Made by a program: the position numbers and the translations under genes | NCBI GenBank assembly: GCA_022448665.1 | Contig: JAKUUO010000008.1 | Coordinates: forward strand, 1-53,441 | Direction of reading: 5' to 3' | Source of the DNA: Candidatus Thalassarchaeum betae | GTDB taxonomy: Archaea > Thermoplasmatota > Poseidoniia > Poseidoniales > Thalassarchaeaceae | Length of the DNA: 53,441 bases | The notes under the pieces: model-generated | The model's input: the letters and a program-made list of their open reading frames with translations, nothing else | Told to the model about the DNA's origin: nothing | Database searches by the model: none | In this document: one piece after another, positions 8,350 through 16,630 of the stretch | How the letters are laid out: every line of letters starts with the position of its first letter | How positions within the stretch are numbered: the first letter of the stretch is position 1

Positions 8350-11300
8350 ATGGCCCTGAATCACAATCAGTATGCTGTTCTCGCAATCACAGCGACGCTG
8401 TGTCTGGCCGGATTCTACACCATCATCGACGCTGGCCTTTCCACCACCATCTCCGGCGGCTTCGAGTCAGCCTCGGGCGACATTGGGTCCGGTGACGACA
8501 CCCACGTCGGCGGAGAGGACTTCGACGGCGACGGTCTGCCGGACAGGATGGAGCAGACTCTCTACGGAACCGACTGGAGGGAGGCCGACACCGATAATGA
8601 TGGACTAGACGACGGATGGGAGATAGCCAACGGACTGGATCCTCTCGACAACGGAGAGCCCGACATCAGCGAGATATCCTTCAACGCCCCGGACAACGAG
8701 GAGGAAACCGGAGAGCAGAATGAGACCTTCCCCAATCCTGACAACGGACCCTTCGGAGACCCGGATCGTGACGGCCTGACAAACACCGAGGAGATGCTCC
8801 TCGGCACCAACCCCAATCTGAAGGACACCGATGGCGATGGTCTGAACGACCGCTGGGAGTCCGAGTACACCTTCGTCGTCGAGACCCCTACGGGGTCAAT
8901 CACCCTACTCGACCCTCTTGACGGCAACTGGGACTGCTATCTGCTGACCCCCGAGGCACAGGGCTTGATCGAGCAGGACATCGGCTCGAGCGAGTGGGAG
9001 GAGATGGGTAGCCAGTTCGGCCACTCGTGCGACGCACTGCTGGACCTCGAGCAACCAGAACCCGACAGCCTGCGCAACTACATCGAGGAGAGGTACGATA
9101 CCAATCCGCTCGAAGAGGACAGCGACGGTGACCTCATCGCCGACAGATACGAGATTGCCTACGGACAGATCCAATTGGGCGTCCACTGCGGCGTCCCTGT
9201 CTTCGGCACTCTGAATCTCCAAGCACCGTTCACTGATTTCATGAGCGGTCACGGTGACCGGACCTGGTTCGAGCAGGACATGGACAACGACGGCCGCCTC
9301 AACGGGCCCGGGGACTGGGACACCGATGGCGACGGTATGCCCGACGGCTTCGAGTACTGCTACAGCCTCGATCACTCGGGCGACCGCTTCCTCAATCCTG
9401 CCAACGCAACCGACGCCTACGGCGACACAGATGAGGACGGACTGAACAACGTCGAGGAGTATGAGGTCGCCTACACCTGGGGTCCGGAGAACTTCACCAG
9501 TCCACTTGAGTTCGACACCGACAACGACGGCATGCCAGATGGATGGGAGCATCTCAGCGGAATCCACCCCAACGACGGCAGCAACGCTGACGACGATCCC
9601 GACTTCGACGGCTACGACGCCGACGGCGACGGAGGCGTGCGGTACTCAGGGTTGGTCGGCGTGACCACCGTACATGCAATCTCGGTCGAGATCGGCGACT
9701 ATGTCCAGGTCAACAGCACCATCCTCTGGGTCAGAACGGTCCAGTCGAGCCAGTACGTCAATATCCCAATCAAGACCTTAATCGCTGGATGGGTCTACTC
9801 CATCAACGTCGAGATTGACCAGGAAGTCATCAGCCGCCTGCAGGACCTCGCCGTAGTCGTCGAAGAGAACGAGCGCTTCACCAATCTCGATGAGTACAAC
9901 GCCAGGGACCGAGACGGCGATGGCTTCGTCGACGGCCGTTCTACCGACCCGCTGGTAGCTGATACCGACGCAGACGGACTCATCGACGGCATCGAGGTAA
10001 TCGGCTGGACCATCCGCATTGTCGATCAGGGTGTGAGGGACGTCATAGTGAGGAGCGATCCGGGTGCCTACGACACCGACAGGGACGGCTTGTCCGACGC
10101 TACCGAGTACTACGAAACTTTCACCAACGCCACCGACAGGGACACCGACAGTGACGGACTCGAGGACTTCACCGAGGCCATGGACGGCTTCGTATGGAAT
10201 GGCTCGGTGTACTACACCAACGCCTCCTCCCATGATACCGACTTGGACGGCCTCTCTGACGGAGAGGAGGTGGTGGACGGTCTCGACCAGTACATCACCC
10301 ACGCTAACAACCCCGACAGCGACGACGACGGTCTGTTCGATGGTAGTGAGGTACTCAACATCCCCCGGCCTTGGCAGGGTGCCACCAATCCTCTGAACAA
10401 CGACACTGACGGCGACGGTCAGCCCGATGGCTGGGAGATGCAGATCTTCTCTGTCCAGCACAACACGAGGAGCCACAGCCTCTGGGTCAGCGTCACGAAT
10501 TGGCTGCCGCCGGGCTGCGATTCGATGATCGAGTGTGGACTCGGCCCGGGTGGCTGGGTCTGGAGCAGCTACCTTTCGGGCTTCTCGACCTCCGGGGACC
10601 GAAACGGCGACGGCGACATGGATCCGAAGTTTTTCCTACACGAGATGAACCTGTCAGGATTCACCGTACCTGCCAGCGGACGATGGGCCCTCGATCCAAC
10701 CTGGGGATCTATGCCGGACTCGATGTTTGACATCGACAATGACACTCTGATGAACTCCTTGGAGGCTCCCGACCGCTGGGACACCAACCCCGTGGACGAT
10801 GACACAGATGGAGACAAACTCCCCGATGGCTACGAGGTCTATTACTCCGAGATAGCCCTCAGTTTAGGACTGGTCGACAACAACACCCTGAGTGCCGTCG
10901 GAGCCCGTGGTCCAATGGACCCGAAAATGCTCGATTCCGATGTCGACGGCATCGACGACGGTCAGGAGGACTTCGACGGAGACGGACTTAACCGGACCCA
11001 CCTGATGAACCGATACTGCCCTGGCTGGGACAACCCTCAGAACTCCGAGTGCCATATCGACCCGACCACGGAAGGCGGTCAGAGGTTCTACGACGACCTC
11101 GAGAACTTCACCAACTACGAGGAGTTCGAGAACGGCACCAATCCCGTCGATCCTGATACCGACGGCGATCAGTGGTTCGACGGCTCGGAGGTGTATCACC
11201 AGGATCAGGACGGCGACGGCATGTGGGCTGGATGGGAGTACTACTTCGGCTTCGATCCGTTCGATCCGGCAGACGCTAACATCGACTCAGACGGCGACGG

Positions 11301-11394
11301 CTACCTCAACAAGTGCGAGAACAAGTGGAACACCAACCCCAAGTCGCCGGTCAGTTTCCCCAGTCAGGGCGAGCTCTGCAGCGACTTCGACTGA
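8350..11394 (+). CDS. large secreted/surface protein with thrombospondin-type-3-like Ca-binding repeats
   Basis: A 1014-residue acidic protein with an N-terminal hydrophobic segment (about residues 8-30, YAVLAITATLCLAGFYTII), either a signal peptide or a membrane anchor. The rest is dominated by at least a dozen aspartate-rich motifs of the form D-x-D-x-D-G-[LM]-x-[DN]-x-x-E, for example DFDGDGLPD, DTDNDGLDDGWE, DTDGDGLNDRWE, DTDGDGMPDGFE and DTDRDGLSDATE. These match calcium-binding thrombospondin type 3 repeats. They are separated by spacers with a few paired cysteines and aromatic residues. No C-terminal membrane anchor is seen; it ends ELCSDFD. Such proteins are expected on the cell surface as Ca-stabilised rods or adhesins. 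The start is set by the TATA box at 8293-8300. Confidence 0.85.
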   Translation: MALNHNQYAVLAITATLCLAGFYTIIDAGLSTTISGGFESASGDIGSGDDTHVGGEDFDGDGLPDRMEQTLYGTDWREADTDNDGLDDGWEIANGLDPLDNGEPDISEISFNAPDNEEETGEQNETFPNPDNGPFGDPDRDGLTNTEEMLLGTNPNLKDTDGDGLNDRWESEYTFVVETPTGSITLLDPLDGNWDCYLLTPEAQGLIEQDIGSSEWEEMGSQFGHSCDALLDLEQPEPDSLRNYIEERYDTNPLEEDSDGDLIADRYEIAYGQIQLGVHCGVPVFGTLNLQAPFTDFMSGHGDRTWFEQDMDNDGRLNGPGDWDTDGDGMPDGFEYCYSLDHSGDRFLNPANATDAYGDTDEDGLNNVEEYEVAYTWGPENFTSPLEFDTDNDGMPDGWEHLSGIHPNDGSNADDDPDFDGYDADGDGGVRYSGLVGVTTVHAISVEIGDYVQVNSTILWVRTVQSSQYVNIPIKTLIAGWVYSINVEIDQEVISRLQDLAVVVEENERFTNLDEYNARDRDGDGFVDGRSTDPLVADTDADGLIDGIEVIGWTIRIVDQGVRDVIVRSDPGAYDTDRDGLSDATEYYETFTNATDRDTDSDGLEDFTEAMDGFVWNGSVYYTNASSHDTDLDGLSDGEEVVDGLDQYITHANNPDSDDDGLFDGSEVLNIPRPWQGATNPLNNDTDGDGQPDGWEMQIFSVQHNTRSHSLWVSVTNWLPPGCDSMIECGLGPGGWVWSSYLSGFSTSGDRNGDGDMDPKFFLHEMNLSGFTVPASGRWALDPTWGSMPDSMFDIDNDTLMNSLEAPDRWDTNPVDDDTDGDKLPDGYEVYYSEIALSLGLVDNNTLSAVGARGPMDPKMLDSDVDGIDDGQEDFDGDGLNRTHLMNRYCPGWDNPQNSECHIDPTTEGGQRFYDDLENFTNYEEFENGTNPVDPDTDGDQWFDGSEVYHQDQDGDGMWAGWEYYFGFDPFDPADANIDSDGDGYLNKCENKWNTNPKSPVSFPSQGELCSDFD

Positions 11395-11440
11395 CCCTTG
11401 CATTCTTGCGCTATGCGCCTCTCGGACAGCGGGGAATAGC

Positions 11441-11917
11441 GTGTCTTGGTGGATTCTTCCTACTACTGCCGACATAGGTCTCCGCGCATTCTCGATGGAT
11501 GTCCCGGGGACTTTTCTCGAGGCGACCATGGGCCTGCAGGCGATTCAGTTGTCTGAGAAAGGGTCCGAGTCACTTGTCTCGCTGCCCCGTTCGAGGGGCG
11601 TATGGGTGGTCCAGGCTCCCGGGGGCGACCTCGAGCGAGGTCTGGTTCGGTGGCTCGAGGAGGTCCTCTACCACGGATCTGCCGAGGGCCATTGGCTCGT
11701 CGATGCTGAGATTGAGGTAGATGGGGGAAGAATCGAAGCACAGGTCTCTTGGGTCAACTCGGACCTCGTCGAGCGCGAGGTCGAGATCAAGGCCGTGACA
11801 TTGCACGAGCTCGTGCTGCGAGAGATGTCTGAGGGGGAGATGGTGCCCGGGATAGAGCCCGACATACCGACCTTCAACGGACCTGGGTGGATGGCGCAAG
11901 TTATCTTCGATATCTAA
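11441..11917 (+). CDS. archease, RtcB-activating protein
   Basis: Archease promotes guanylation and turnover of the tRNA ligase RtcB and broadens its NTP use. The 158-residue protein shows the family frame: TADIGLRAF at residues 9-17, a FLEATMGLQAI helix, VKAVTLHELVL-like core (AVTLHELVL), and a C-terminal GWMAQVIFDI corresponding to the WMAQF-x-x-D-L end of archaeal archeases. The usual H-TADIG histidine is replaced by T (TTADIG). The acidic residues D11 and those near the C-terminus are candidates for the Ca site. The GTG at 11441 matches family N-termini. RtcB is encoded at 1449-2921 in the same region but not in the same transcript. Confidence 0.88.
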   Translation: MSWWILPTTADIGLRAFSMDVPGTFLEATMGLQAIQLSEKGSESLVSLPRSRGVWVVQAPGGDLERGLVRWLEEVLYHGSAEGHWLVDAEIEVDGGRIEAQVSWVNSDLVEREVEIKAVTLHELVLREMSEGEMVPGIEPDIPTFNGPGWMAQVIFDI

Positions 11918-11920
11918 GAC

Positions 11921-12973
11921 TCATTCCTCGACGTTGAAGCGCTCGTAGACCTCGTTGCTGGTCTGTGACACTCGAATGAAGGTGGTGCATTTGGGCAGGT
12001 CCTTGATCCTGCGCGCACCCACATAGGAGCAGGCAGACCTGACTCCTCCGAGGATGGACTGCACGGTGACACTGAGCGAACCTCTGTATGGCACTCTGAC
12101 CTCCTTGCCCTCGGGAGCCCTGTGTCCGGCGACCTCACCGTAGTGCGACTCCATCGCCTTCGCCGAGGACATGCCGTAGAACGACTTGTACATCCTGCCG
12201 TTGTCATTCTTGATCAGTTCGCCACCTGACTCGTCGTGTCCCGCGAACATGCCACCCAGCATAACGAAATCCGCACCCGCGGCGAAAGCCTTCGCGACAT
12301 CACCCGGCGAGGAGCAGCCACCATCAGCCATCACATGGCCCAGCAGACCATGCGCTGCGTCGGCGCACTCCGAAATGGCGGACAGCTGAGGGTAGCCCAC
12401 GCCAGCCACCTTCCGGGTCGTGCAGACAGAACCCGGCCCGATACCGACCTTCACTATGTCTGCACCGGCGAGGATGAGGGCTTCGGTCATCTCTCTGGTG
12501 GCCACATTGCCAGCGATGACGATCTTACTCGGAAACTCGTCGCGAACTCGCTTGACGAAATCGAGGAAAACCTCGCGATACCCGTTGGCGACGTCTATAC
12601 AGATCATCTTGATGCCGTCATTGGTCGCCATCTTGCGGCGTAGCAACTCAAAGCTCTCGTCTGTAGAGCCGCAGGTCACTGCGACGAAGCTGGGATCCAC
12701 CCCGTCCTCCCACGCCCGCGCGCACTCGCGAGTCGAGTAGAACTTCTGCAGGCAGGTGAGCATTCCATGCTTCTGCAATTCTTTGGCCACCGGGAACAGC
12801 CCTGTGCAGTCCATGTTGGCCGCCACGATGGGCACACCGCTCCAAGTTTCGTCAGAATGGCGGAACTTGAAATCCCTAGATAGAGTCACATCAGATCTGG
12901 AAACCAGCGTACTGCGCTTAGGTCGTATCAGGACGTCGTCAAAGGTCATCTTCACATCATGCTCTACACGCAT
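11921..12973 (-). CDS. guaC: GMP reductase
   Basis: Reduces GMP to IMP and ammonia with NADPH, recycling guanine nucleotides. The 350-residue length and sequence match bacterial and eukaryotic GMP reductase rather than IMP dehydrogenase. Features are TFDDVLIRPKRSTLVSRSDV at the N-terminus, WSGVPIVAANMD, CIDVANGY, GADIVKVGIGPGSVCTTR with the catalytic loop cysteine, DGGCSSPGDVAKAF, ADFVMLGGMFAGH, and ILGGVRSACSYVGA. The CBS pair found in most IMPDH enzymes is absent. From memory it aligns over its whole length with E. coli GuaC (347 residues), closeness that suggests acquisition from bacteria. It converges on the archease gene with 3 bases between stops. Confidence 0.93.
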   Translation of the reverse strand: MRVEHDVKMTFDDVLIRPKRSTLVSRSDVTLSRDFKFRHSDETWSGVPIVAANMDCTGLFPVAKELQKHGMLTCLQKFYSTRECARAWEDGVDPSFVAVTCGSTDESFELLRRKMATNDGIKMICIDVANGYREVFLDFVKRVRDEFPSKIVIAGNVATREMTEALILAGADIVKVGIGPGSVCTTRKVAGVGYPQLSAISECADAAHGLLGHVMADGGCSSPGDVAKAFAAGADFVMLGGMFAGHDESGGELIKNDNGRMYKSFYGMSSAKAMESHYGEVAGHRAPEGKEVRVPYRGSLSVTVQSILGGVRSACSYVGARRIKDLPKCTTFIRVSQTSNEVYERFNVEE

Positions 12974-13028
12974 TGAGACCTTACTACGCCAACGAAGGAC
13001 CGCTTAAGACCATTATGAGAGTCAAAAG

Positions 13029-13106
13029 TGGTGCTCGTGCCGGGATTTGAACCCGGGTCGACGGATCGAGAGTCCGTCATGATGGACCGAACTACACTAC
13101 ACGAGC
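13029..13106 (-). tRNA. tRNA-Glu (anticodon CTC)
   Basis: Read on the minus strand, the acceptor stem GCTCGTG pairs with CACGAGC. The anticodon stem ACGGA/TCCGT encloses the loop CTCTCGA, giving anticodon CTC for GAG codons. The T arm is CCGGG-TTCAAAT-CCCGG. The discriminator A and a genome-encoded CCA end at 13029-13032. No intron is present. Confidence 0.95.
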
Positions 13107-13129
13107 GTGGTTCCCGGCCACCGGACATC

Positions 13130-13140
13130 CGCTTAAGAAA
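13130..13140 (-). promoter_or_regulatory. TATA-like element for tRNA-Glu
   Basis: The AT-rich stretch GCTTAAGAAAA is centred about 28 bases upstream of the tRNA 5' end on the minus strand, the spacing expected for an archaeal TATA element. Assignment rests on position and base composition only. Confidence 0.4.
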
Positions 13141-13238
13141 ACAATGCCTTGAGAGCCTATTGGGCTATTCGTTCACTTTCACTTTCACCTCTCGGGACTA
13201 TTGCCTCGCTTGATATGCAGAAGTCGAGACATACCACC

Positions 13239-13514
13239 ATGAACAGACAAACGAACGACACAGCGGCGCTCCTCTACAGGAAGCGTCCAGAACCATGCAG
13301 GGTGGTCTCTCTGGCGACCCTGCGAAGAACGAAAGGGCCAGTGCCAAAACCAGCGTCTACCACGCTGGTCAGCTACTCTGGAGTGGTCTCTGAGGCCGAT
13401 TCCTGGGGCCCGATGCCGCGCATAGCCGCGCAGATCAACGTCAGTCCATCGAGTTGGGCTGGACTGCGCGAGAGGCTGCATGCCAGCTACGCGATCCAGA
13501 CGGCGGTGGCCTGA
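13239..13514 (+). CDS. small basic hypothetical protein
   Basis: A 91-residue basic ORF starting at the ATG at 13239 (MNRQTNDTAALL). No family, membrane segment or metal motif is recognised. Its middle (SYSGVVSEADSWGPMPRIAAQI) looks like ordinary globular sequence and codon use resembles its neighbours. The stop TGA overlaps the ATG of the next gene by one base (TGATG), the arrangement of translationally coupled genes, and this is the main support. The upstream stretch 13107-13238 contains tRNA promoter sequence and a short TTCACT repeat. The frame could extend upstream to 13149. Confidence 0.45.
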   Translation: MNRQTNDTAALLYRKRPEPCRVVSLATLRRTKGPVPKPASTTLVSYSGVVSEADSWGPMPRIAAQINVSPSSWAGLRERLHASYAIQTAVA

Positions 13515-13768
13515 TGTCTAGGACGGGACGCCTCCGTGAGGAAGTAAGGGTCTACCTCGAGGAGAACGACACCGCCAACACCGTCGAGATATTCGATCAT
13601 CTGAATGGCAGGTTCCGTTGGGGGGCCACGATGAATCAGGTTGGGAACATACTTGCCAAGGACAGGAGATTTTCCAAGGTCGGACACGTCCGTGGGCTGT
13701 TCCGCGGCAGCACCTACACGGTGTGTGTATGGGGCCTCAGTCAGCAAGCCGCTCAAGCCACCGCCTAG
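13514..13768 (+). CDS. small putative winged-helix protein
   Basis: An 84-residue protein starting at the ATG at 13514. The pattern RLREEVRVYLEEND, then NTVEIFDHLNGRF, MNQVGNILAKDRRFSKVG, and a strand ending TYTVCVWG reads as three helices and a beta hairpin. That is the layout of a small winged helix-turn-helix domain similar to HARE-HTH or DNA-binding modules of transcription factors. Function is inferred from predicted fold only. It overlaps the preceding small ORF by one base. It ends 40 bases before the prenyltransferase start. Confidence 0.7.
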   Translation: MSRTGRLREEVRVYLEENDTANTVEIFDHLNGRFRWGATMNQVGNILAKDRRFSKVGHVRGLFRGSTYTVCVWGLSQQAAQATA

Positions 13769-13808
13769 TCAGGGAAGAAATGAAGGCCCAAGGGCCTTGA
13801 GTCGAGGC

Positions 13809-14714
13809 GTGAGCAGTAGCGGTGCGATGAGGGCCTGGTCGGTCTTGTTCAGAGTTAGCAACTCGACTGTAGGGGTGCTGGGGGTCTTTCTGGGGGCCAT
13901 GCTGGCCCTAGGGGGGCTGCCTGAGGGCAAACTCGCGCTGATAACCGTCCTGCAAGCCGTTTCAGTATGGAGCTTCATGTGCTCGTGGAACGCGTTGAAC
14001 GATTACCTTGATCTGGAGATAGACCGCGTCAACCGCCCCGACAGACCACTTCCCTCCGGCGCAATCTCGGAGGCCACCGCCAGGAGGGCGATAGCCCTGA
14101 TGATGACGCTCTCGATACTCTCGATCGTCTGGGCGGCTGTGACTGCGAGCGGTTTGGAAGGGGGGATCGATGGGTGGTACCCAGCTCTCGCGATATGGGC
14201 GGGTGCGTTGTTCCTGCTTGCGAACTACGAGTCCGCAGGCCCGTTCAGCCTGCGCCTCAAGGAGAGGGGCCTGCCAGGAAACATTGCCATCAGCCTCTCC
14301 GTCGGAATGGTCGTGCTGTTCGGTGCTGCAGGGGTTTTCGAGCCATTCAGTCACCGCGCGTGGGCCATGTTCGTCGTCGGAATCCTGTACACCCTCGCCC
14401 GGGAGATAGTCAAGGACGTCGAGGACATGGAGGGCGACGAGGGAAGGAGCACCTACGCCATGCGAGTCGGACCCCAGCAAGCACGAGCCGTCGCTTGGGT
14501 GCTGCTGTTGCTGACGCTGGCTTCTATCCTACTGCCCTTCACAATAGGGGTATTCCCAGAGCATCATCTGATTGGGGTGGTTCCGGCTGTCGTCCTTCTG
14601 CTGATGGTCAAGCCGAAGTTGGTACTATCTGAGGACCGCGCTGCACAGCAATTAATCAAGAAATCGATGTATCTAGTCCTTGCAGCATTCCTAGTAAGCG
14701 CTCTACTGGCCTAG
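13809..14714 (+). CDS. UbiA-family prenyltransferase, probable digeranylgeranylglyceryl phosphate synthase
   Basis: Probably attaches the second geranylgeranyl chain to geranylgeranylglyceryl phosphate, building the archaeal membrane lipid core. The 301-residue integral membrane protein has eight or so hydrophobic segments. Both aspartate motifs of the family are present: NDYLDLEIDRVNRPDRPLPSG (N-D-x-x-D-x-x-x-D, about residues 68-88) and REIVKDVEDMEGD (about 198-210). These bind Mg-pyrophosphate. The archaeal setting favours this substrate over a quinone or heme precursor, but family sequence alone does not prove it. The GTG at 13809 was chosen; an ATG at 13827 (MRAWSVLF) is equally possible. 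Confidence 0.85.
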   Translation: MSSSGAMRAWSVLFRVSNSTVGVLGVFLGAMLALGGLPEGKLALITVLQAVSVWSFMCSWNALNDYLDLEIDRVNRPDRPLPSGAISEATARRAIALMMTLSILSIVWAAVTASGLEGGIDGWYPALAIWAGALFLLANYESAGPFSLRLKERGLPGNIAISLSVGMVVLFGAAGVFEPFSHRAWAMFVVGILYTLAREIVKDVEDMEGDEGRSTYAMRVGPQQARAVAWVLLLLTLASILLPFTIGVFPEHHLIGVVPAVVLLLMVKPKLVLSEDRAAQQLIKKSMYLVLAAFLVSALLA

Positions 14715-15674
14715 TCACCCAAGGTCACGGTAAGTGTGCCATGCAGCCTCGTTACAGAGGTAGGTGAGCAGCGACATCTGAGCCCACATCCTGTTCTCGG
14801 CTTGGTCGAAGACGACGCTGTTAGGGGAGTCGATGACCGCATCCGTCACCTCCTCGCCGCGATGCGCTGGCAGGCAGTGCATGAACAGGTAGTCAGGGTC
14901 AGCGTGTGAAACAAGTTCCTCATTGACTTGGAAACCTCTGAAGGCGTCGAACTTGCCCTCCACGTGCTCTTCTCCCATCGAAACGAAGATGTCGGTGTAG
15001 ATGACCCCGGCACCGCTCACGGTTTCGACGGGATCGTTGGAACCGCTGATACTGGAGCCTGTGTCGGCGGCGATGCTGCGAGCCCTCGACATCACCGACT
15101 CATCAGGCTCGAATCCAGCAGGGGTAGCGTACGAGACGTCGTGTCCGAGCGCGACGCCGGCGAGCAACAGGTCGTGAAACACATTGTTGCCATCGCCGAC
15201 CCAGGCGATGTGTCCGTTTACGCTCTCGCCGTGTTCGGCGATCGTCATCAGATCCGCCGCTGCCTGACAGGGATGGTGCAGGTCAGAGAGGGCGTTGATT
15301 ACTGGTACAGTGGCATGTTTGGCCAGTTCCTCCGCGTCGTCGTGCCTGAAGCACCGGTAGGTGATTCCGTCGAGGTACCTAGAGAGGACTGCTGCAGTGT
15401 CGGCGATAGATTCGCTCTTACCGAGTTGGATATCATTCGATAGTAGTGTCAGTGGCTGACCGCCGAGCTTGCTAACACCTACTTCGAAGGAGACCCTGGT
15501 TCTTGTTGACGGCTTCTCGTATATCGATCCTATCGACATCCCGTCAAGCGGTTTGAAGTCGTAGTTGATATCGCTCCCGTGCTTGAAATCGATGCCCCAG
15601 TCGATGAGGCCAGCCAACTCATCGCTCACATCGTCGATTGCCATCAGGTCCCGCTTCGAATCACTGTCGCTCAT
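14715..15674 (-). CDS. argF: ornithine carbamoyltransferase
   Basis: Makes citrulline from ornithine and carbamoyl phosphate in arginine synthesis. The 319-residue protein has the carbamoyl-phosphate loop STRTR (56-60), the HPCQ motif (134-137), the ornithine-binding segment SMGEE, and MHCLPAHRGEEV near residue 265 with the catalytic cysteine. The aspartate-carbamoyltransferase pattern is absent. It converges on the prenyltransferase gene with no spacer. Its first 14 bases overlap the end of the GPN GTPase gene, so the two are co-transcribed. The biological reason for this pairing is not evident. Confidence 0.95.
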   Translation of the reverse strand: MSDSDSKRDLMAIDDVSDELAGLIDWGIDFKHGSDINYDFKPLDGMSIGSIYEKPSTRTRVSFEVGVSKLGGQPLTLLSNDIQLGKSESIADTAAVLSRYLDGITYRCFRHDDAEELAKHATVPVINALSDLHHPCQAAADLMTIAEHGESVNGHIAWVGDGNNVFHDLLLAGVALGHDVSYATPAGFEPDESVMSRARSIAADTGSSISGSNDPVETVSGAGVIYTDIFVSMGEEHVEGKFDAFRGFQVNEELVSHADPDYLFMHCLPAHRGEEVTDAVIDSPNSVVFDQAENRMWAQMSLLTYLCNEAAWHTYRDLG

Positions 15675-16539
15675 GCTCTATGTCCCCTGCAAATCCGTCT
15701 CTAGAATCGGCCATGCCACCGAAGATTGTCTGAGCGAAGGTAAGCACGTCTGCAAGTCCTTCCTCATACTCGCTCGATAGAGGAATCAAGCCGGGCTGTA
15801 TCGACGCGTGCTGCATCATCCTGAGTTGGCCTATGGCGAATTCGGCCCTCTGGCTACCGGACTCGGTGTCCAAGGCCTGCTGGGCCGACTCCTCATACAG
15901 CGCAGCCTCGAGGATATCGAGGTTGTCGCCCCAATCCATCACCCGCTCGAGTGCCTCTGGCTCCAATAAGTCGGACTTGGAGAGGAAGTTCGCGGTTGGG
16001 AGGCCTAGTCTGAAATGAACGATAGCCGATAGCAGCATCTGCGAGACGAAGCCGCTTGGAGTCCGTGAGAGCATCGGGTCGAAGAGGAAGATCAGGCAGG
16101 CCCGACCTTGGCCAATCACGTTGACTAGGTGGTTGGAGGCCTCCCTGAAAGCGAACAACTCCACTTGGCCGGGTGTGTCGACAATCAGTATATCGCACGA
16201 TAATCCCTCAATCTCGTCGAAGACCTCGTCAGCCCGGGACGCCACTAGGTCAGCGGCTAGAATCTGGGCTCCGTTGGGACCCAGTTCGTACTCGACCATG
16301 ACATCGGACAGGGACACTAGGTCTCTGACATCGAACTCCGTGTCGTAGTCCACTTTCTCGGCCCCAGGGTCGAGGTTGATTGCTAAAATATCAACTTCTA
16401 AGAATCGCCCCCATCGTTGGAATGCCGTCACCAGAGAACTCTTCCCTGCCCCTGCGGTACCGACGACGAATAGTACCGGAGGGGCTGTTCCGTCTTGACT
16501 GCTCACGCTCTCGCCCGAGGGCGAGAGAATTTCAACCAT
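15661..16539 (-). CDS. GPN-loop GTPase
   Basis: A 292-residue P-loop GTPase of the GPN family, related to eukaryotic Gpn1-3, which act in RNA polymerase II assembly. The archaeal role is unsettled. The Walker A is GTAGAGKS (27-34), the family-defining Gly-Pro-Asn insert is at 87-89 (ELGPNGAQ), the switch II region is VDTPGQVE, and the specificity motif is FLSKSD. The ATG at 16539 was chosen. The frame stays open much further upstream, but that part is antisense to the proline-rich gene and lies beyond the TATA box. The stop lies within the start of argF. It shares a TATA box with the divergent gene at 16631. Confidence 0.9.
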   Translation of the reverse strand: MVEILSPSGESVSSQDGTAPPVLFVVGTAGAGKSSLVTAFQRWGRFLEVDILAINLDPGAEKVDYDTEFDVRDLVSLSDVMVEYELGPNGAQILAADLVASRADEVFDEIEGLSCDILIVDTPGQVELFAFREASNHLVNVIGQGRACLIFLFDPMLSRTPSGFVSQMLLSAIVHFRLGLPTANFLSKSDLLEPEALERVMDWGDNLDILEAALYEESAQQALDTESGSQRAEFAIGQLRMMQHASIQPGLIPLSSEYEEGLADVLTFAQTIFGGMADSRDGFAGDIEHERQ

Positions 16540-16575
16540 TCGCGACGCCCTGTATTGACTGTGTGGCGGACAAGT

Positions 16576-16587
16576 AATAGTTATACC
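16576..16587. promoter_or_regulatory. shared TATA box of a divergent promoter
   Basis: AATAGTTATACC lies between two divergent genes. It is about 26 bases plus a short leader from both the ATG at 16631 on the plus strand and the ATG at 16539 on the minus strand. One TATA-rich core may therefore serve both directions. The identical 12-mer occurs in opposite orientation at 21858-21869. Confidence 0.6.
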
Positions 16588-16630
16588 AATCCAAGCCACG
16601 TCCGTGGCCACCCATCGGGGTGTTCGCGCC

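Noticed and set aside
8500..11340. Repeated GACGGCGACGG-like strings suggesting a CRISPR or minisatellite
   Set aside because: They are coding repeats of the Asp-rich Ca-binding motif, irregularly spaced and in frame, without constant repeat-spacer lengths.
13185..13481. Minus-strand ORF of 98 codons opposite the small gene pair
   Set aside because: No coupling to neighbours and an Arg/Trp-rich product; the plus-strand ORF ending in TGATG is better supported.
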